64,000 bases of DNA from Alistipes sp. (GCA_017410165.1 JAFQRH010000024.1:62001-126000), one strand, 5' to 3'; shown: positions 31,491 through 40,545, counted from the stretch's first letter. A program made the numbers and translations. Notes: generated from the letters alone by a model not told the origin.

Positions 31491-32062
31491 CGACCCTGAA
31501 ACATGGTTGGTTTTATGTGGCCGCGAGCATTTTATTGCTCGCGGTTGGCTTTGTTTGTGGCTGGTCTATGTCCTTAAAAGGCACAGGCGTACGTCGAGAG
31601 GTGATATTTGACACGATTCGAATTAAATGTCCGACCCCATTAACAGCGCCATCACAAAAAAAGATAGTTACATTTTCTTTCCCAAAACTGTTATTTGTGC
31701 CAGCTGACACGGTAACTCAAACGGCTATTGTAGATAGGAAAGACAGTGTGGATATTGTTACTGTTGTCGAGCAACGGTACTATCAAGATAGTACCTATCG
31801 TGCATGGGTGTCTGGTCCGGTTATTGGCAATTGCCGACCATCACTAGATTCGCTGAATGTATTTCAGCGGACAATTGTCCAAAGTGTTGTCACGCCTCCT
31901 AAATTATTACGACCATTTGCGACGGCTGCGGCATCGTTTAATGGGCAGGCCTTTTCGGTGGGGGGCGGTGTGCTCATTAAAGAAAAATATGGGTTAGGAC
32001 TTGATTATAGCCGAGCCGACAATAAAGATTATATTTTGGTGAGAGGCGTTGTCTTATTTTAA
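31487..32062 (+). CDS. Spanin-like membrane-anchored protein (DUF6808-type)
   Basis: 191 residues. One N-terminal transmembrane helix (about 8-26) is followed by a periplasmic, beta-rich domain. The middle (KIVTFSFPKLLFVPADTV) and the C-terminus (GGGVLIKEKYGLGLDYSRADNKDY) match the pattern I associate with DUF6808 proteins after lysozymes in Bacteroides phages. Its position in the order holin, endolysin, this gene suits a spanin that disrupts the outer membrane. Confidence 0.65.
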   Translation: MTTLKHGWFYVAASILLLAVGFVCGWSMSLKGTGVRREVIFDTIRIKCPTPLTAPSQKKIVTFSFPKLLFVPADTVTQTAIVDRKDSVDIVTVVEQRYYQDSTYRAWVSGPVIGNCRPSLDSLNVFQRTIVQSVVTPPKLLRPFATAAASFNGQAFSVGGGVLIKEKYGLGLDYSRADNKDYILVRGVVLF

Positions 32063-32068
32063 CATAAA

Positions 32069-32098
32069 CGCCCCGGCTTTAAGGGCCGGGGCGCGCTC
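32069..32098 (+). terminator. Terminator of the late operon
   Basis: A 9-bp perfect stem CGCCCCGGC/GCCGGGGCG, loop TTTAAGG, then a weak T tract. It also separates the lysis block from the convergent hicAB genes. Confidence 0.8.
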
Positions 32099-32123
32099 TT
32101 TGAAGAATGCTGTCAAACAATAA

Positions 32124-32528
32124 CTACAAAGAGATTGTTACTAATTCGTGACCGAGTTTGTGTAAAGCCGCTTCAATCTTCTGTCGTTGTGCCTCACGAG
32201 GTTTTGAATGACCGTGCATATAACTCCACAATTGCTTGGAACTGATGCCAGACAAGCGACCCAACGCCGCGGGGGTGATAATACCTGCGTAATACTGCAA
32301 GAGAGATTGTGCATCAAACTTGTAAACAATGGTATATTCGCCATCGAGCCAAGCTGGATATTTGTAGTTATCCTCTTTGCAAGACTCAACATAGTGCTTC
32401 ATTGCTCCAAGCATATCCGCCTTTGCCTCTTCGGCGGTCGCACCCATTCCAGAGAACATTTCATCAACGCAGTAAACGCTATATTCGCCATCTGCATTTT
32501 TCTCGATAATTGCCTCAATCTTTTTCAT
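32124..32528 (-). CDS. hicB: HicB-type antitoxin
   Basis: 134 residues. The N-terminal half is the HicB pseudo-RNase H domain (IEKNADGEYSVYCVDEMFSGMGATAEEAKADM). The C-terminal half is a helix-turn-helix (TPAALGRLSGISSKQLWSYMHGHSKP), the part that binds the operator. It lies 35 bp downstream of hicA in the same direction and would neutralise the toxin and repress its own promoter. It is placed between the lysis genes and integrase and may stabilise the prophage. Confidence 0.88.
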   Translation of the reverse strand: MKKIEAIIEKNADGEYSVYCVDEMFSGMGATAEEAKADMLGAMKHYVESCKEDNYKYPAWLDGEYTIVYKFDAQSLLQYYAGIITPAALGRLSGISSKQLWSYMHGHSKPREAQRQKIEAALHKLGHELVTISL

Positions 32529-32563
32529 ATTGTAATCTCCTTTCTAGTTTTGGGGATAGGGGC

Positions 32564-32743
32564 TTATTTCAGCCCCATCTCCTTTTTAATCTTCTTTTCT
32601 AATCCTTTACCAACTTCTTTGCTTCCGTGAAACGGAACTGTGTATCGGACTCCTTCCTTCTCGTAAATGTAATGACTTCCGCAAGCCCTTACGCAGATCC
32701 AACCGTTTCTTTCAACAAGTTTCCTTAATTCTGCTGATTTCAT
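32564..32743 (-). CDS. hicA: HicA-type mRNA interferase toxin
   Basis: 59 residues, ATG at 32741-32743. The HicA dsRBD-like fold is recognisable: MKSAELRKLVERNGW, CGSHYIY with the catalytic His24 position, VPFHGSKEVGKGLEKKIKKE. The toxin-before-antitoxin order is the usual hicAB order. It cleaves mRNA when free of HicB. Too short for many gene callers, but every expected motif is present. Confidence 0.9.
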   Translation of the reverse strand: MKSAELRKLVERNGWICVRACGSHYIYEKEGVRYTVPFHGSKEVGKGLEKKIKKEMGLK

Positions 32744-32771
32744 ATCTTTCTTGTGTTATTGTTTGACAATG

Positions 32772-32804
32772 CAAAGATAGACATTTTTCTATTATCTGCA
32801 AAAT
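32772..32804 (-). promoter_or_regulatory. hicAB promoter
   Basis: On the minus strand TTTTGC (32804-32799) precedes TATCTTTG (32779-32772) at about 20 bp. The transcript would start near 32765, about 20 bases before hicA. Confidence 0.75.
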
Positions 32805-32898
32805 TTTTAATAGTTTTTTTTCCATTCTTTGCAAAATTTATTCCAAAAGTGTAAGAGTTGGAACAATTTGGAGGAGGGCGTAACTTCTTCATACCTTA

Positions 32899-34080
32899 TT
32901 ATAATATACCATTATAGTTTAACAAAGTCGGGTTAGCCTCTTTAATGTCTTGCGGAGTGTAAATGTCTGTCATCAACAGAGAGGAGTGTCGTGCCTGTTC
33001 TTTGACGGATAGAGTATCGTAGCCAGCACGAAGCATCGAGGTAATGCCCGTATCTTTGAGTGAATAGAATTTATACTCCTTCGGAAATTTCAAAGCTGGT
33101 CGAACATAGTAACTCCAATAATCTCGATAAGTCTTTTCGTTTACCCACTCTGGACCAGGTTTGAAATCTTTGGAGAAGATATAGTACTCGCTTGGATAGT
33201 TAAAATATCCGAGTTCCATCATTAACTTAATAATCTTACCTGGCATAGTAACCACAGCAGATTTTTTATTTTTGGAGATAACATCTGCAATGAAGATGGT
33301 TTGCTTCGCCACACAGATATCGCCTAATCGCAATTTCGCAATTTCTCTTGGGCGAATAAGCATATAATGCAGGAAGTAGCAAACGAGCAGATAGTTCTTA
33401 TTGTGAGCAACGAGATAGTCGTGCAGTCGCTGCATATCAACTGGCGGTATCACTTGGCGTTCCTTCGTCAATAAAGATTTGCCGATACTGATAAGACCAT
33501 CAGTCGGCTTCTCTTTGAGATATAGGTGCTGCACCAGGAAAGAACTGAATGTGCGTAGCCAAGCCAAATAATTATTTCGAGTGCGAGGAGAGTTCTGCCT
33601 CTCAATATAGATATAGTCGAGGAACCGCACGCAGAAAGTGCGGTCAAACTGATACACATATTTAATAGGTACCGCTTGCGAGGAGTTCCACTCCTCCAAG
33701 ATACGAGCAAAGCAAATACAATCGTGATGGGTGGACATACGATGAACACCATCATTCAGGAGCTTTGTTACATAATTTCGGTAATGCTGAATAGCATCAG
33801 AAAACAATTTGTATGTGCGGTCAGCTTCTGCATCAACCCAAGGGTTCCAGCCACCTTCGAGTTTTGCGGATAGTCGATGGCAGAGCTGTGCAGCATATCG
33901 CTTCTTTTCTGCATTCGAGCCGACAGAATTGATTTTGATGCGCTTACGACGCATTATGCCCTTCGCAGGATCATATGCGTTGAAAGAAACATACCAACAT
34001 GCTCCGGTATGTAATCTCGGATAAGTGAAAGAGAGAATTTCATTAAGCGTAGAATTACGCGCGGTTTTAACAGGCAACAT
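32899..34080 (-). CDS. Tyrosine recombinase (prophage integrase)
   Basis: 393 residues from ATG 34078-34080, behind an A-rich leader; the longer frame to 34245 runs into the tRNA and is rejected. A core-binding SAM-like domain (about 90-200) is followed by the catalytic domain with Arg in LIRPREIAKLRLGDI, then YSLKDTGITSMLRAG, QARHSSLLMT and the nucleophile Tyr in DIYTPQ. The Arg/His box is of the KDTG variety usual in Bacteroidetes phage integrases rather than HxLR. It is oriented away from tRNA-Met, and should integrate at that gene's 3' end. Confidence 0.9.
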   Translation of the reverse strand: MLPVKTARNSTLNEILSFTYPRLHTGACWYVSFNAYDPAKGIMRRKRIKINSVGSNAEKKRYAAQLCHRLSAKLEGGWNPWVDAEADRTYKLFSDAIQHYRNYVTKLLNDGVHRMSTHHDCICFARILEEWNSSQAVPIKYVYQFDRTFCVRFLDYIYIERQNSPRTRNNYLAWLRTFSSFLVQHLYLKEKPTDGLISIGKSLLTKERQVIPPVDMQRLHDYLVAHNKNYLLVCYFLHYMLIRPREIAKLRLGDICVAKQTIFIADVISKNKKSAVVTMPGKIIKLMMELGYFNYPSEYYIFSKDFKPGPEWVNEKTYRDYWSYYVRPALKFPKEYKFYSLKDTGITSMLRAGYDTLSVKEQARHSSLLMTDIYTPQDIKEANPTLLNYNGIL

Positions 34081-34168
34081 TTTTTTTACATTTTCGCTGC
34101 CGTGCAAAAATGTATATCCCTGAAAACATATCGGTTTGACCCCGATTTGTCCCGTTATTTTTATGGTA

Positions 34169-34208
34169 AAGACCGTAATCAACTGTCTATTAGTTGGATT
34201 ACGGTCTT
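34169..34208 (-). terminator. Long hairpin between integrase and tRNA
   Basis: AAGACCGTAATC pairs with GATTACGGTCTT, extended by AACT/AGTT near the loop. It lies just past the tRNA 3' end in the tRNA's direction, so it probably ends the tRNA transcript. It may overlap the att region. Confidence 0.7.
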
Positions 34209-34212
34209 GTTG

Positions 34213-34286
34213 TAGCGGGAGAGAGACTTGAACTCTCGACCTCATGATTATGAATCATGCGCTCTAACCAGCTGAGCTATCCCGCC
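34213..34286 (-). tRNA. tRNA-Met (CAT), elongator type; probable attachment gene
   Basis: 74 bases. The acceptor stem GGCGGGA pairs with TCCCGCT (G1-U72 wobble) and the discriminator is A. The anticodon CAT is at 34252-34250, and the T-loop reads TTCAAGT. The anticodon stem lacks the three G-C pairs of an initiator, so it is an elongator Met, or an Ile tRNA needing lysidine. CCA is not encoded. Its 3' end faces the integrase gene, the normal geometry of phage integration. Confidence 0.93.
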
Positions 34287-34304
34287 AAATGCGATTTGCG
34301 AGTG

Positions 34305-34334
34305 CAAAGATAAGCGAAATTTTCTTTTGTGCAA
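34305..34334 (-). promoter_or_regulatory. tRNA-Met promoter
   Basis: On the minus strand TTG (34334-34332), 19 bp, TATCTTTG (34312-34305). Full consensus, 18 bp before the tRNA. Confidence 0.8.
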
Positions 34335-34471
34335 AGTTTTCCGCTGAAAAAATGAAAAAAACGATTTCGAGGTGCAAAAAAGAGCCCAAGCATAGTCGGA
34401 TTTATACGTTGTGCGGTTTTCGGCATCGATTTTGCCCCCCCCTTTTCGTGCAACAATAAATCTATGGTGCT

Positions 34472-35143
34472 ATGTCTCGATTGGATGAACGACTCGGTTT
34501 TACGGTCAATCTGCTCAATACGGTTTCGCTTGTGGCGAGCGTGATATTGCTTGCTGCCATCTCGCTCGAAGTGCGTCAGGGCGACCACTCGGCATTCTCT
34601 GTTTGGTACAAGCGGTTGCAGTTTTTGGTCTGCATCGTCTTCTTTCTGACGGCGGTGCTGCGATTGTGCATTCCGGAGGTGAGACGGCGATATATGTGGC
34701 GCGACATTATATTTGCTATCGGCTCGATACCTTATATAAATATATTGGAGTGGACGGGGATTATCCTGCCACGCGAGGCGATGCGCATTATCGCTTTTAC
34801 GCCGATTTTGATAAGCATTATGGCGACGACAATCATCATCGAGTGGCTTATCGAGGGCCGTACGCGCCGCCTGATGGCTGCCTACATACTCACGGTGTTA
34901 CTCTTCACGTACATTTCGGCGCTTGTCTTTTATGACTACGAAATCGGGATTAACGCCTCACTGCACACCTTTGGGGATGCCCTGTGGTGGGCGTGGATGA
35001 ATGTGACGACGGTCGGTGCTCCGATCTTTCCGGTTACAACCATAGGCAAAATTGTGTGCGTGTTGTTGCCGGTTGTCGGAATGATGTTTTTCCCGATATT
35101 CACGGTCTATGTGTCGAACTACTACGATCGTCGCCGCGAGTGA
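34472..35143 (+). CDS. Ion-channel protein, potassium-channel superfamily
   Basis: 223 residues. Six hydrophobic segments, the last two flanking a pore helix and filter WAWMNVTTVGAPIFPVTT near 175-192. The filter TTVGAP replaces the usual TVGYG, so ion selectivity may differ from that of a classical K+ channel. The S4-like segment has few Arg, so voltage sensing is doubtful. The first chromosomal gene past the prophage, followed by the rho promoter. Length is typical for small bacterial 6-TM channels. Confidence 0.75.
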   Translation: MSRLDERLGFTVNLLNTVSLVASVILLAAISLEVRQGDHSAFSVWYKRLQFLVCIVFFLTAVLRLCIPEVRRRYMWRDIIFAIGSIPYINILEWTGIILPREAMRIIAFTPILISIMATTIIIEWLIEGRTRRLMAAYILTVLLFTYISALVFYDYEIGINASLHTFGDALWWAWMNVTTVGAPIFPVTTIGKIVCVLLPVVGMMFFPIFTVYVSNYYDRRRE

Positions 35144-35204
35144 TAAAAATGCGCCAAATATGTTGTTTGTGGCAATTTTGGGTGTCGATTTGTGAATAAA
35201 TTTC

Positions 35205-35234
35205 TTGCGAATATATAAAAATGTATTATCTTTG
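35205..35234 (+). promoter_or_regulatory. rho promoter
   Basis: TTG (35205-35207), 19 bp, TATCTTTG (35227-35234), 65 bp before the rho ATG. Full consensus, and the leader leaves room for autoregulation. Confidence 0.82.
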
Positions 35235-35299
35235 CATCGTCATTATGGCCAATCGTCCGATTGGTCTCAAAATCACAAAGAAACACTAAAATTGGTTCT

Positions 35300-36937
35300 A
35301 TGCAAGATCTAGTTGCCCTCGAAGGCAAAACCATTGAAGAGTTGCGCGAAATCGCCAAGGTATTCGGCATTTCCGATAACCGATTGTCAAAAGACGGAAT
35401 AATATCAAGAATTATGGCAGTAGTTGCTGCGGATAACGCTTCTGATGCCACGCCCGCTCCCGTTGTGGCAGAGCCGGAGGCGACTCCTAAAAAACGTGGT
35501 CGCAGACCACGTGTAATCACCGTGGAGAAGAATGAAGACGCGCCGGTATCCGGCGGTGAAGAACAGACGGTAGAGGTGGCTCAAAATGATGCCCCTGCCC
35601 CTGCCACAGAACCGGAGGCGGCTCCTGCACCAAAACGCCGTGGTCGCCCGAGAAAGGTGGTTACGACGGCAGAGATTGTTGGTCCGAAGAGCGAACCGAC
35701 CGTTGAGGTTGCTCCGCAGGCAGAGTTGCCTGTCGAATCGGAGGTGGCAGAGGCGGATACGGATGCGAATACGGATACGGATGCACCAGAGGAGGAGCGA
35801 GCGATTACGAAGGACGACTTTACGGCTTCGATTATGGGCGAAGGCGTGTTGGAGATTATTCCTGATGGCTACGGCTTCCTGCGCTCGGCCGATTACAACT
35901 ACCTCAATTCGCCGGACGATATCTATGTGTCGCCTTCGCAAATCAAACTCTTTGGTTTGAAAGCGGGAGATACGGTTTGTGGCGTTATCCGACCACCAAA
36001 GGAGGGCGAAAAGTACTTTCCGCTGGTGCGTGTGACCGAGATTAACGGTTTGGAGCCGGAGTTTATTCGCGACCGCGTGCAGTTCGAGTTTATGACGCCA
36101 CTGTTCCCGAGTGAGAAGTTCAATTTGACGGGTAATGGTCATAATAACCTCTCGAATCGCGTCGTGGACCTCTTCTCGCCTATCGGCAAGGGTCAGCGTG
36201 CGTTGATTGTGGCACAGCCGAAGACGGGTAAGACGATGCTCTTGCAGAATATCGCCAATGCCATCGCTGACAACCATCCGGAGGTGTATATGATTGTGTT
36301 GCTTATCGACGAGCGTCCGGAGGAGGTGACCGAGATGGCACGCAACGTAAAGGCGGAGGTTGTCGCTTCGACCTTCGACGAGCAGGCGACGCGCCACGTG
36401 AAGGTTGCCGAGATGGTGTTGGAGAAGGCGAAACGTATGGTTGAGTGCGGTCACGATGTGGTGATTCTGCTCGATTCGATTACACGTCTGGCACGTGCTT
36501 ACAACTCCGTACAGCCGGCATCGGGTAAGGTTTTGTCGGGTGGTGTGGATGCAAACGCACTGCACAAACCGAAGCGTTTCTTCGGTGCGGCGCGAAACAC
36601 CGAGGAGAAGGGCTCGCTTACGATTATCGCTACGGCCTTGATTGATACCGGCTCGAAGATGGACGAGGTGATTTTCGAGGAGTTCAAGGGTACGGGTAAT
36701 ATGGAGTTGCAGCTCGACCGCAAACTCTCGAACAAGCGCGTATATCCGGCAGTCGATGTTATTGCGTCGGGTACGCGTCGTGAGGATTTGTTGCTCTCGA
36801 AGGAGGTTATGCAGCGCACGTGGATTCTGCGCAAATACCTCTCGGATATGACAACCGTCGAGGCGATGGAGTTCTTGCAGAAGCAGATGGGGCTCACGAC
36901 ATCCAACGAGGAGTTCTTGGCTACGATGAACCAATAA
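35300..36937 (+). CDS. rho: Transcription termination factor Rho
   Basis: 545 residues from ATG 35300. The short N-terminal SAP-like domain (about 1-45) is followed by a roughly 120-residue insertion rich in Pro, Ala, Glu and Lys/Arg with repeated KKRGRRPR / [10 protein letters not shown]-hook-like blocks. The cold-shock RNA-binding domain ([15 protein letters not shown]) and the RecA-like motor follow, with Walker A QPKTGKT, Walker [11 protein letters not shown] and the Q/R loops ([21 protein letters not shown]). Long inserts are usual for Bacteroidetes Rho. The hexamer ends transcripts and may be a phase-separating form. Confidence 0.97.
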   Translation: MQDLVALEGKTIEELREIAKVFGISDNRLSKDGIISRIMAVVAADNASDATPAPVVAEPEATPKKRGRRPRVITVEKNEDAPVSGGEEQTVEVAQNDAPAPATEPEAAPAPKRRGRPRKVVTTAEIVGPKSEPTVEVAPQAELPVESEVAEADTDANTDTDAPEEERAITKDDFTASIMGEGVLEIIPDGYGFLRSADYNYLNSPDDIYVSPSQIKLFGLKAGDTVCGVIRPPKEGEKYFPLVRVTEINGLEPEFIRDRVQFEFMTPLFPSEKFNLTGNGHNNLSNRVVDLFSPIGKGQRALIVAQPKTGKTMLLQNIANAIADNHPEVYMIVLLIDERPEEVTEMARNVKAEVVASTFDEQATRHVKVAEMVLEKAKRMVECGHDVVILLDSITRLARAYNSVQPASGKVLSGGVDANALHKPKRFFGAARNTEEKGSLTIIATALIDTGSKMDEVIFEEFKGTGNMELQLDRKLSNKRVYPAVDVIASGTRREDLLLSKEVMQRTWILRKYLSDMTTVEAMEFLQKQMGLTTSNEEFLATMNQ

Positions 36938-36954
36938 TCCGAACATTCCGACCT

Positions 36955-37731
36955 ATGAAACGAATACTTTTCACGCTTGTTGCACTGTGCGCTACCCTGC
37001 CATCGTTTGGTTGGGGACAGAAGGGGCACGATACGGTGGCCTGCATTGCCGAGCAAAATGTGAGCGACGAGGTGCGTCGCCGAGTTGAGGAGGTGTTGGG
37101 TGGTCGCTCGATGGTCTATTACGCCAATTGGATGGATAGCGCGAGTTATACGCAGGAGTACCGCTACACCAAGACGTGGCACTATGCCAATGTCGATGAG
37201 GGCTATACCTATGCAACGATGCCGAAGAATAAGCGTGGCGATGTTGTGCAGGCGATAAACGATATCGTTGCACGATTGAAGTCGGGAATGCTTACAGCGT
37301 CGGAGGAGCGTGCCAATCTGCGCTTTTTGGTGCATCTTGTTGGCGATGTTCACGCGCCTATGCACGCCGGCCGATTGACCGATTTGGGCGGTAATAAGGT
37401 CTATGTCAAGTTCTTTGGCGAGAAACTCAAACTGCACGAGTTGTGGGACGAACACCTCGTCGAGGCGGCGCATAAGTGGAGCCATACGGAGTGGTGTCAT
37501 CAGCTCAACGACTACTGCTCGGCAGAGCGTAAGGCGGAGATTGCAAAGGGTACGCCGGAGGATTGGCTCGGCGAGAGTCACGAGGTTGCGAAGGGAATCT
37601 ATCTTGCCTCGCCTCGCGGCAAGAAACTATCCTACTCGTATGTGAACTATTACGCGCCGATTATCGAGGAGCGATTGCTTGCCGGGGGACTGCGTTTGGC
37701 GCGACTGCTGAACGAGATATACGGCCAATAA
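36955..37731 (+). CDS. S1/P1-family zinc nuclease, secreted
   Basis: 258 residues from ATG 36955, 17 bp after rho. A signal peptide (about 1-19, KRILFTLVALCATLPSFG) is followed by mature Trp20, the N-terminal zinc ligand of the family, and by GQKGHDTVACIAE. Further zinc ligands are His and Asp in HLVGDVHAPMHAG and HELWDEHL. A periplasmic or secreted single-strand nuclease/3'-nucleotidase that would scavenge nucleic acid. It is transcribed with rho or from its coding end. Confidence 0.92.
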   Translation: MKRILFTLVALCATLPSFGWGQKGHDTVACIAEQNVSDEVRRRVEEVLGGRSMVYYANWMDSASYTQEYRYTKTWHYANVDEGYTYATMPKNKRGDVVQAINDIVARLKSGMLTASEERANLRFLVHLVGDVHAPMHAGRLTDLGGNKVYVKFFGEKLKLHELWDEHLVEAAHKWSHTEWCHQLNDYCSAERKAEIAKGTPEDWLGESHEVAKGIYLASPRGKKLSYSYVNYYAPIIEERLLAGGLRLARLLNEIYGQ

Positions 37732-37764
37732 CCGCGTAGGTGCAATCCAGCAAAAGAAGCCGTC

Positions 37765-37866
37765 TAACAAGGTGATTTCTGCGTTACGCTTGCCCTCAAA
37801 AGCTCATTTACGCCGAGTAAACTGCGCTTTTTCGGGCTACGCAGGCCTTGAAATTCCTCTTGTTAT
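37765..37866. repeat. Imperfect inverted-repeat element, possibly MITE- or REP-like
   Basis: Outer ends TAACAA/TTGTTA and inner arms CTGCGT (37779) / ACGCAG (37839-37844) enclose a stem-rich, non-coding 100 bp. The TCTAACAA motif recurs at 37874 and 37890. It looks like a small non-autonomous element inserted after the nuclease gene. Confidence 0.4.
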
Positions 37867-37879
37867 ACAATTTCTAACA

Positions 37880-37922
37880 AAAAGGGCGTGTCTAACAAGT
37901 TTTTTTAGACACGCCCTTTTTG
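37880..37922. terminator. Bidirectional terminator
   Basis: AAAAAGGGCGTGTCTA/TAGACACGCCCTTTTT, a 16-bp perfect stem with A's before and T's after, works for both the nuclease operon and the convergent pheT. Confidence 0.92.
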
Positions 37923-37942
37923 TATTAAGCGTGCCCGAACGA

Positions 37943-40408
37943 CTATCGGATGGTTGCGCCGGTCTGCTTCTCGAATGCTGACTGCAAAGCGGCCATTGTG
38001 CGTTCGATTGCTTTGTCGGTGAGCGTCTGCGTCTTGTCTTCCAAAATGAAACTCAACGCGTACGACTTCTTGCCCTCCGGCAACTTGTCGCCCTCGTAAA
38101 CGTCGAACAGAGCAACGCTCTTCAACAGTTTGCGCTCGGTGGCAAAAGCGATATCGCGCAGGCGCGAGAATGCCACTGACTTATCCACGAGCAGAGCCAA
38201 GTCGCGCTTCACCTCCGGATATTTCGACAACTCTTGCGCTGTCACCTTGTGCTTGCGGGTTGCTTTGAGCAACAGATCGAAATCCAACTCGGCAAAGAAT
38301 ACATCCTGCTTCAAATCGAAGAGTTTGCAGATGCGGTTCGATACCTGACCCATCTGTGCGAATGGCTTGTTATTCAGATAGAGCTGTACGGCATCGCCGA
38401 ACAGGTCGCTGTCTGCGCTCTCGCATTTGAGCGCGTAGATATCCACGCCGAAGCGACGCAATAACAACTCTACGGCTGCGCGCAACGTGTAGAATGATGC
38501 GCTTTCGGCCTTGCTGTTCCACGACTGCGGAGTTGCAACGCCCGTAACGGCAATCGCAAGGCGATAGTTCTCGGTGTATGCTGCCAGATGTCCGCTCTCC
38601 TCTGTTACGCACTCCGGATGATAGTGGTAGCAGTTGCCAAATTCGTACAACTTCAAATCGCCGTTACGACGGTTGGCGTTCAACTGTACCGCCTCCATCG
38701 TATTGAACAACAGCGTGCGACGCATCACGTTCAAATCGGCGCTGAGCGGGTTGAGAATCTTGACGCAATTCTCGGCCTTGTACGACTGCAAATTCTCGTA
38801 GTACGACGCTTTGGTAAGCGAGTTGGACATAATCTCCGTATAGCCGCGAGCCGTAAGGAAGTCCGACGCGAGATTTGCCAAACGCGTACGGTCGGGTTTC
38901 TGTATGTACGAGAGTGTGGAATTAACGTGCTCCGGAATCTCGACATTGTTGTATCCGTAGATGCGCAATACGTCCTCTATGAGGTCTGCTTCGCGCTGAA
39001 CATCAACGCGATATGGTGGAACGGCAACCGAGAGTACGCCGTCGCACTCCTTCTCGATGCGAACGTCGAGCGAGGCGATGATTGCGCGAATGGTCTCGTC
39101 CGGAATATCCTTGCCGATCAGTGCCTTTGCACGCGCTAACGAGAAGTCGAAACGGAAATCTTCTGCCGGTACGGGGCATATATCGACGATGTCGCTCGAA
39201 ATCTCGCCACCGGCCAACTCCTTCATCAGCAGTGCCGCACGTTTGAGGGCATAAACCTGAATGTTAGGGTCGATGCCGCGCTCGAAACGGAACGACGAGT
39301 CGGTATTCAAACCGTGGCGTTTTGCCGTTTTGCGAACCGATACAGGGTTGAAATATGCACTTTCGATAAATACGTCGGTTGTCGTGTCGCAGATGCCCGA
39401 ATCCAAACCGCCAAATACGCCGGCGATACACATCGGCTTCTCGGCGGAGCAAATCATCAAATCGTCGGACGAGAGTTTGCGCTCCGTGCCGTCAAGCGTT
39501 ACAAACGGAGTGTCCTCCTCGCAGCACTTTACAACGATACGGCCACCGTCGATTTTCGAGAGGTCGAATGCGTGCAACGGCTGGCCGAGTTCAAAGAGAA
39601 CGAAGTTGGTAATATCAACGAGGTTGTTTTTCGGATTGATGCCCGCAACGCGCAACCAATTCTGCATCCACTCCGGCGACGGCGCAATCTTGCAACCCTT
39701 GACCGTGATGCCCGAATAACGAGGGCAAGCGACCGAGTTCTCGACCGTGACGCCAACCTCCAAATCGTGATTGTCGATGGCGAATTGCTCAACCGACGGC
39801 ATCTTCAACGAGACATCCTTGCCCTGCGAGCGCAGATATGCCACAAGGTCGCGTGCTACGCCAATGTGCGAAGCAGCATCGGCGCGGTTAGGTGTCAGAC
39901 CAATAACAATCAGATAGTCGTCTTGAATGTTGTAATACTCTTTTGCCGGTGTGCCGACAACGGCATCGGCAGGCAACTCGATGATGCCGGCGTGGTCGTG
40001 ACCGATACCGAGTTCATCCTCGGCGCACAACATACCGAGCGACTCAACGCCGCGAATCTTGCTGCGCTTGATTTTGAACTCCTCCTCGCCTCCGTCCGGG
40101 TAGAGTACAGCACCTACGGTTGCGCACATAACTTTCAAACCCTTGCGGCAGTTGGCTGCACCGCAGACGATTTGCAACGGTTGCTCGCCGCCAACATCGA
40201 CGGTTGTGATGTGGAGGTGGTCCGAATCGGGATGATCCTCGCAGGTGAGAACCTCACCTACCACTACCCCGTTCAAGCCGCCACGAATGGTTTCGACCTT
40301 CTCGAAACCCTCGACTTCGAGACCGATATCGGTGAGCACCTTGGCGGTCTGCTCGGCCGTCAGGTCGAGATCGACATAGTTTTTCAACCAATTGAATGAA
40401 ATATTCAT
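37943..40408 (-). CDS. pheT: Phenylalanyl-tRNA synthetase beta subunit
   Basis: 821 residues. The layout is an N-terminal PheT domain, the tRNA-binding EMAP-like domain (about 40-150, VVVGEVLTCEDHPDSDHLHI), B3/B4 editing domains, B5, a degenerate catalytic-like core, and the C-terminal FDX-ACB anticodon-binding domain (SKYPEVKRDLALLVD, to the end). It forms an alpha2-beta2 enzyme with PheS, which is not in the window. Its promoter overlaps a strong palindrome at 40471. The antisense frames here are shadows. Confidence 0.97.
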   Translation of the reverse strand: MNISFNWLKNYVDLDLTAEQTAKVLTDIGLEVEGFEKVETIRGGLNGVVVGEVLTCEDHPDSDHLHITTVDVGGEQPLQIVCGAANCRKGLKVMCATVGAVLYPDGGEEEFKIKRSKIRGVESLGMLCAEDELGIGHDHAGIIELPADAVVGTPAKEYYNIQDDYLIVIGLTPNRADAASHIGVARDLVAYLRSQGKDVSLKMPSVEQFAIDNHDLEVGVTVENSVACPRYSGITVKGCKIAPSPEWMQNWLRVAGINPKNNLVDITNFVLFELGQPLHAFDLSKIDGGRIVVKCCEEDTPFVTLDGTERKLSSDDLMICSAEKPMCIAGVFGGLDSGICDTTTDVFIESAYFNPVSVRKTAKRHGLNTDSSFRFERGIDPNIQVYALKRAALLMKELAGGEISSDIVDICPVPAEDFRFDFSLARAKALIGKDIPDETIRAIIASLDVRIEKECDGVLSVAVPPYRVDVQREADLIEDVLRIYGYNNVEIPEHVNSTLSYIQKPDRTRLANLASDFLTARGYTEIMSNSLTKASYYENLQSYKAENCVKILNPLSADLNVMRRTLLFNTMEAVQLNANRRNGDLKLYEFGNCYHYHPECVTEESGHLAAYTENYRLAIAVTGVATPQSWNSKAESASFYTLRAAVELLLRRFGVDIYALKCESADSDLFGDAVQLYLNNKPFAQMGQVSNRICKLFDLKQDVFFAELDFDLLLKATRKHKVTAQELSKYPEVKRDLALLVDKSVAFSRLRDIAFATERKLLKSVALFDVYEGDKLPEGKKSYALSFILEDKTQTLTDKAIERTMAALQSAFEKQTGATIR

Positions 40409-40470
40409 AATCTTATGCTTTTTGTTTGTTCGTTGTCAATTGTCCGAATACGGGTGATATTCGCACAGGT

Positions 40471-40504
40471 TATATTGTGTTGCACAATATATCGCGCAAA
40501 AATA
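40471..40504 (-). promoter_or_regulatory. pheT promoter with overlapping palindrome
   Basis: On the minus strand TATTTTTG (40504-40497) fits the -7 box. The predicted start then lies within TATATTGTG-TTG-CACAATATA (40491-40471), a 9-bp perfect inverted repeat. This could be an operator at the transcript start or a 5' RNA hairpin. Confidence 0.6.
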
Positions 40505-40545
40505 CAAAATAATCTGAAACCGCAGAGCGATTTACGCAGATTTAT

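Noticed and set aside
1..34210. Mu-like transposable phage
   Set aside because: A tyrosine integrase lies next to a tRNA gene, and no MuA/MuB-type transposase or Mu-like portal is visible in the window. The part to the left is not seen.
32899..34245. Longer integrase start at 34245
   Set aside because: It would translate through the tRNA 3' end and terminator hairpin. The ATG at 34078-34080 has a normal leader.
34213..34286. Left attachment copy inside the window
   Set aside because: I looked for a direct repeat of the tRNA-Met 3' end on the left and found none. It must lie before base 1.
35405..36946. 513-residue minus-strand frame opposite rho
   Set aside because: It is the antisense of a clear rho gene. 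Its Arg/His/Leu-rich translation is typical of mirror codons, and it has no recognisable motif.
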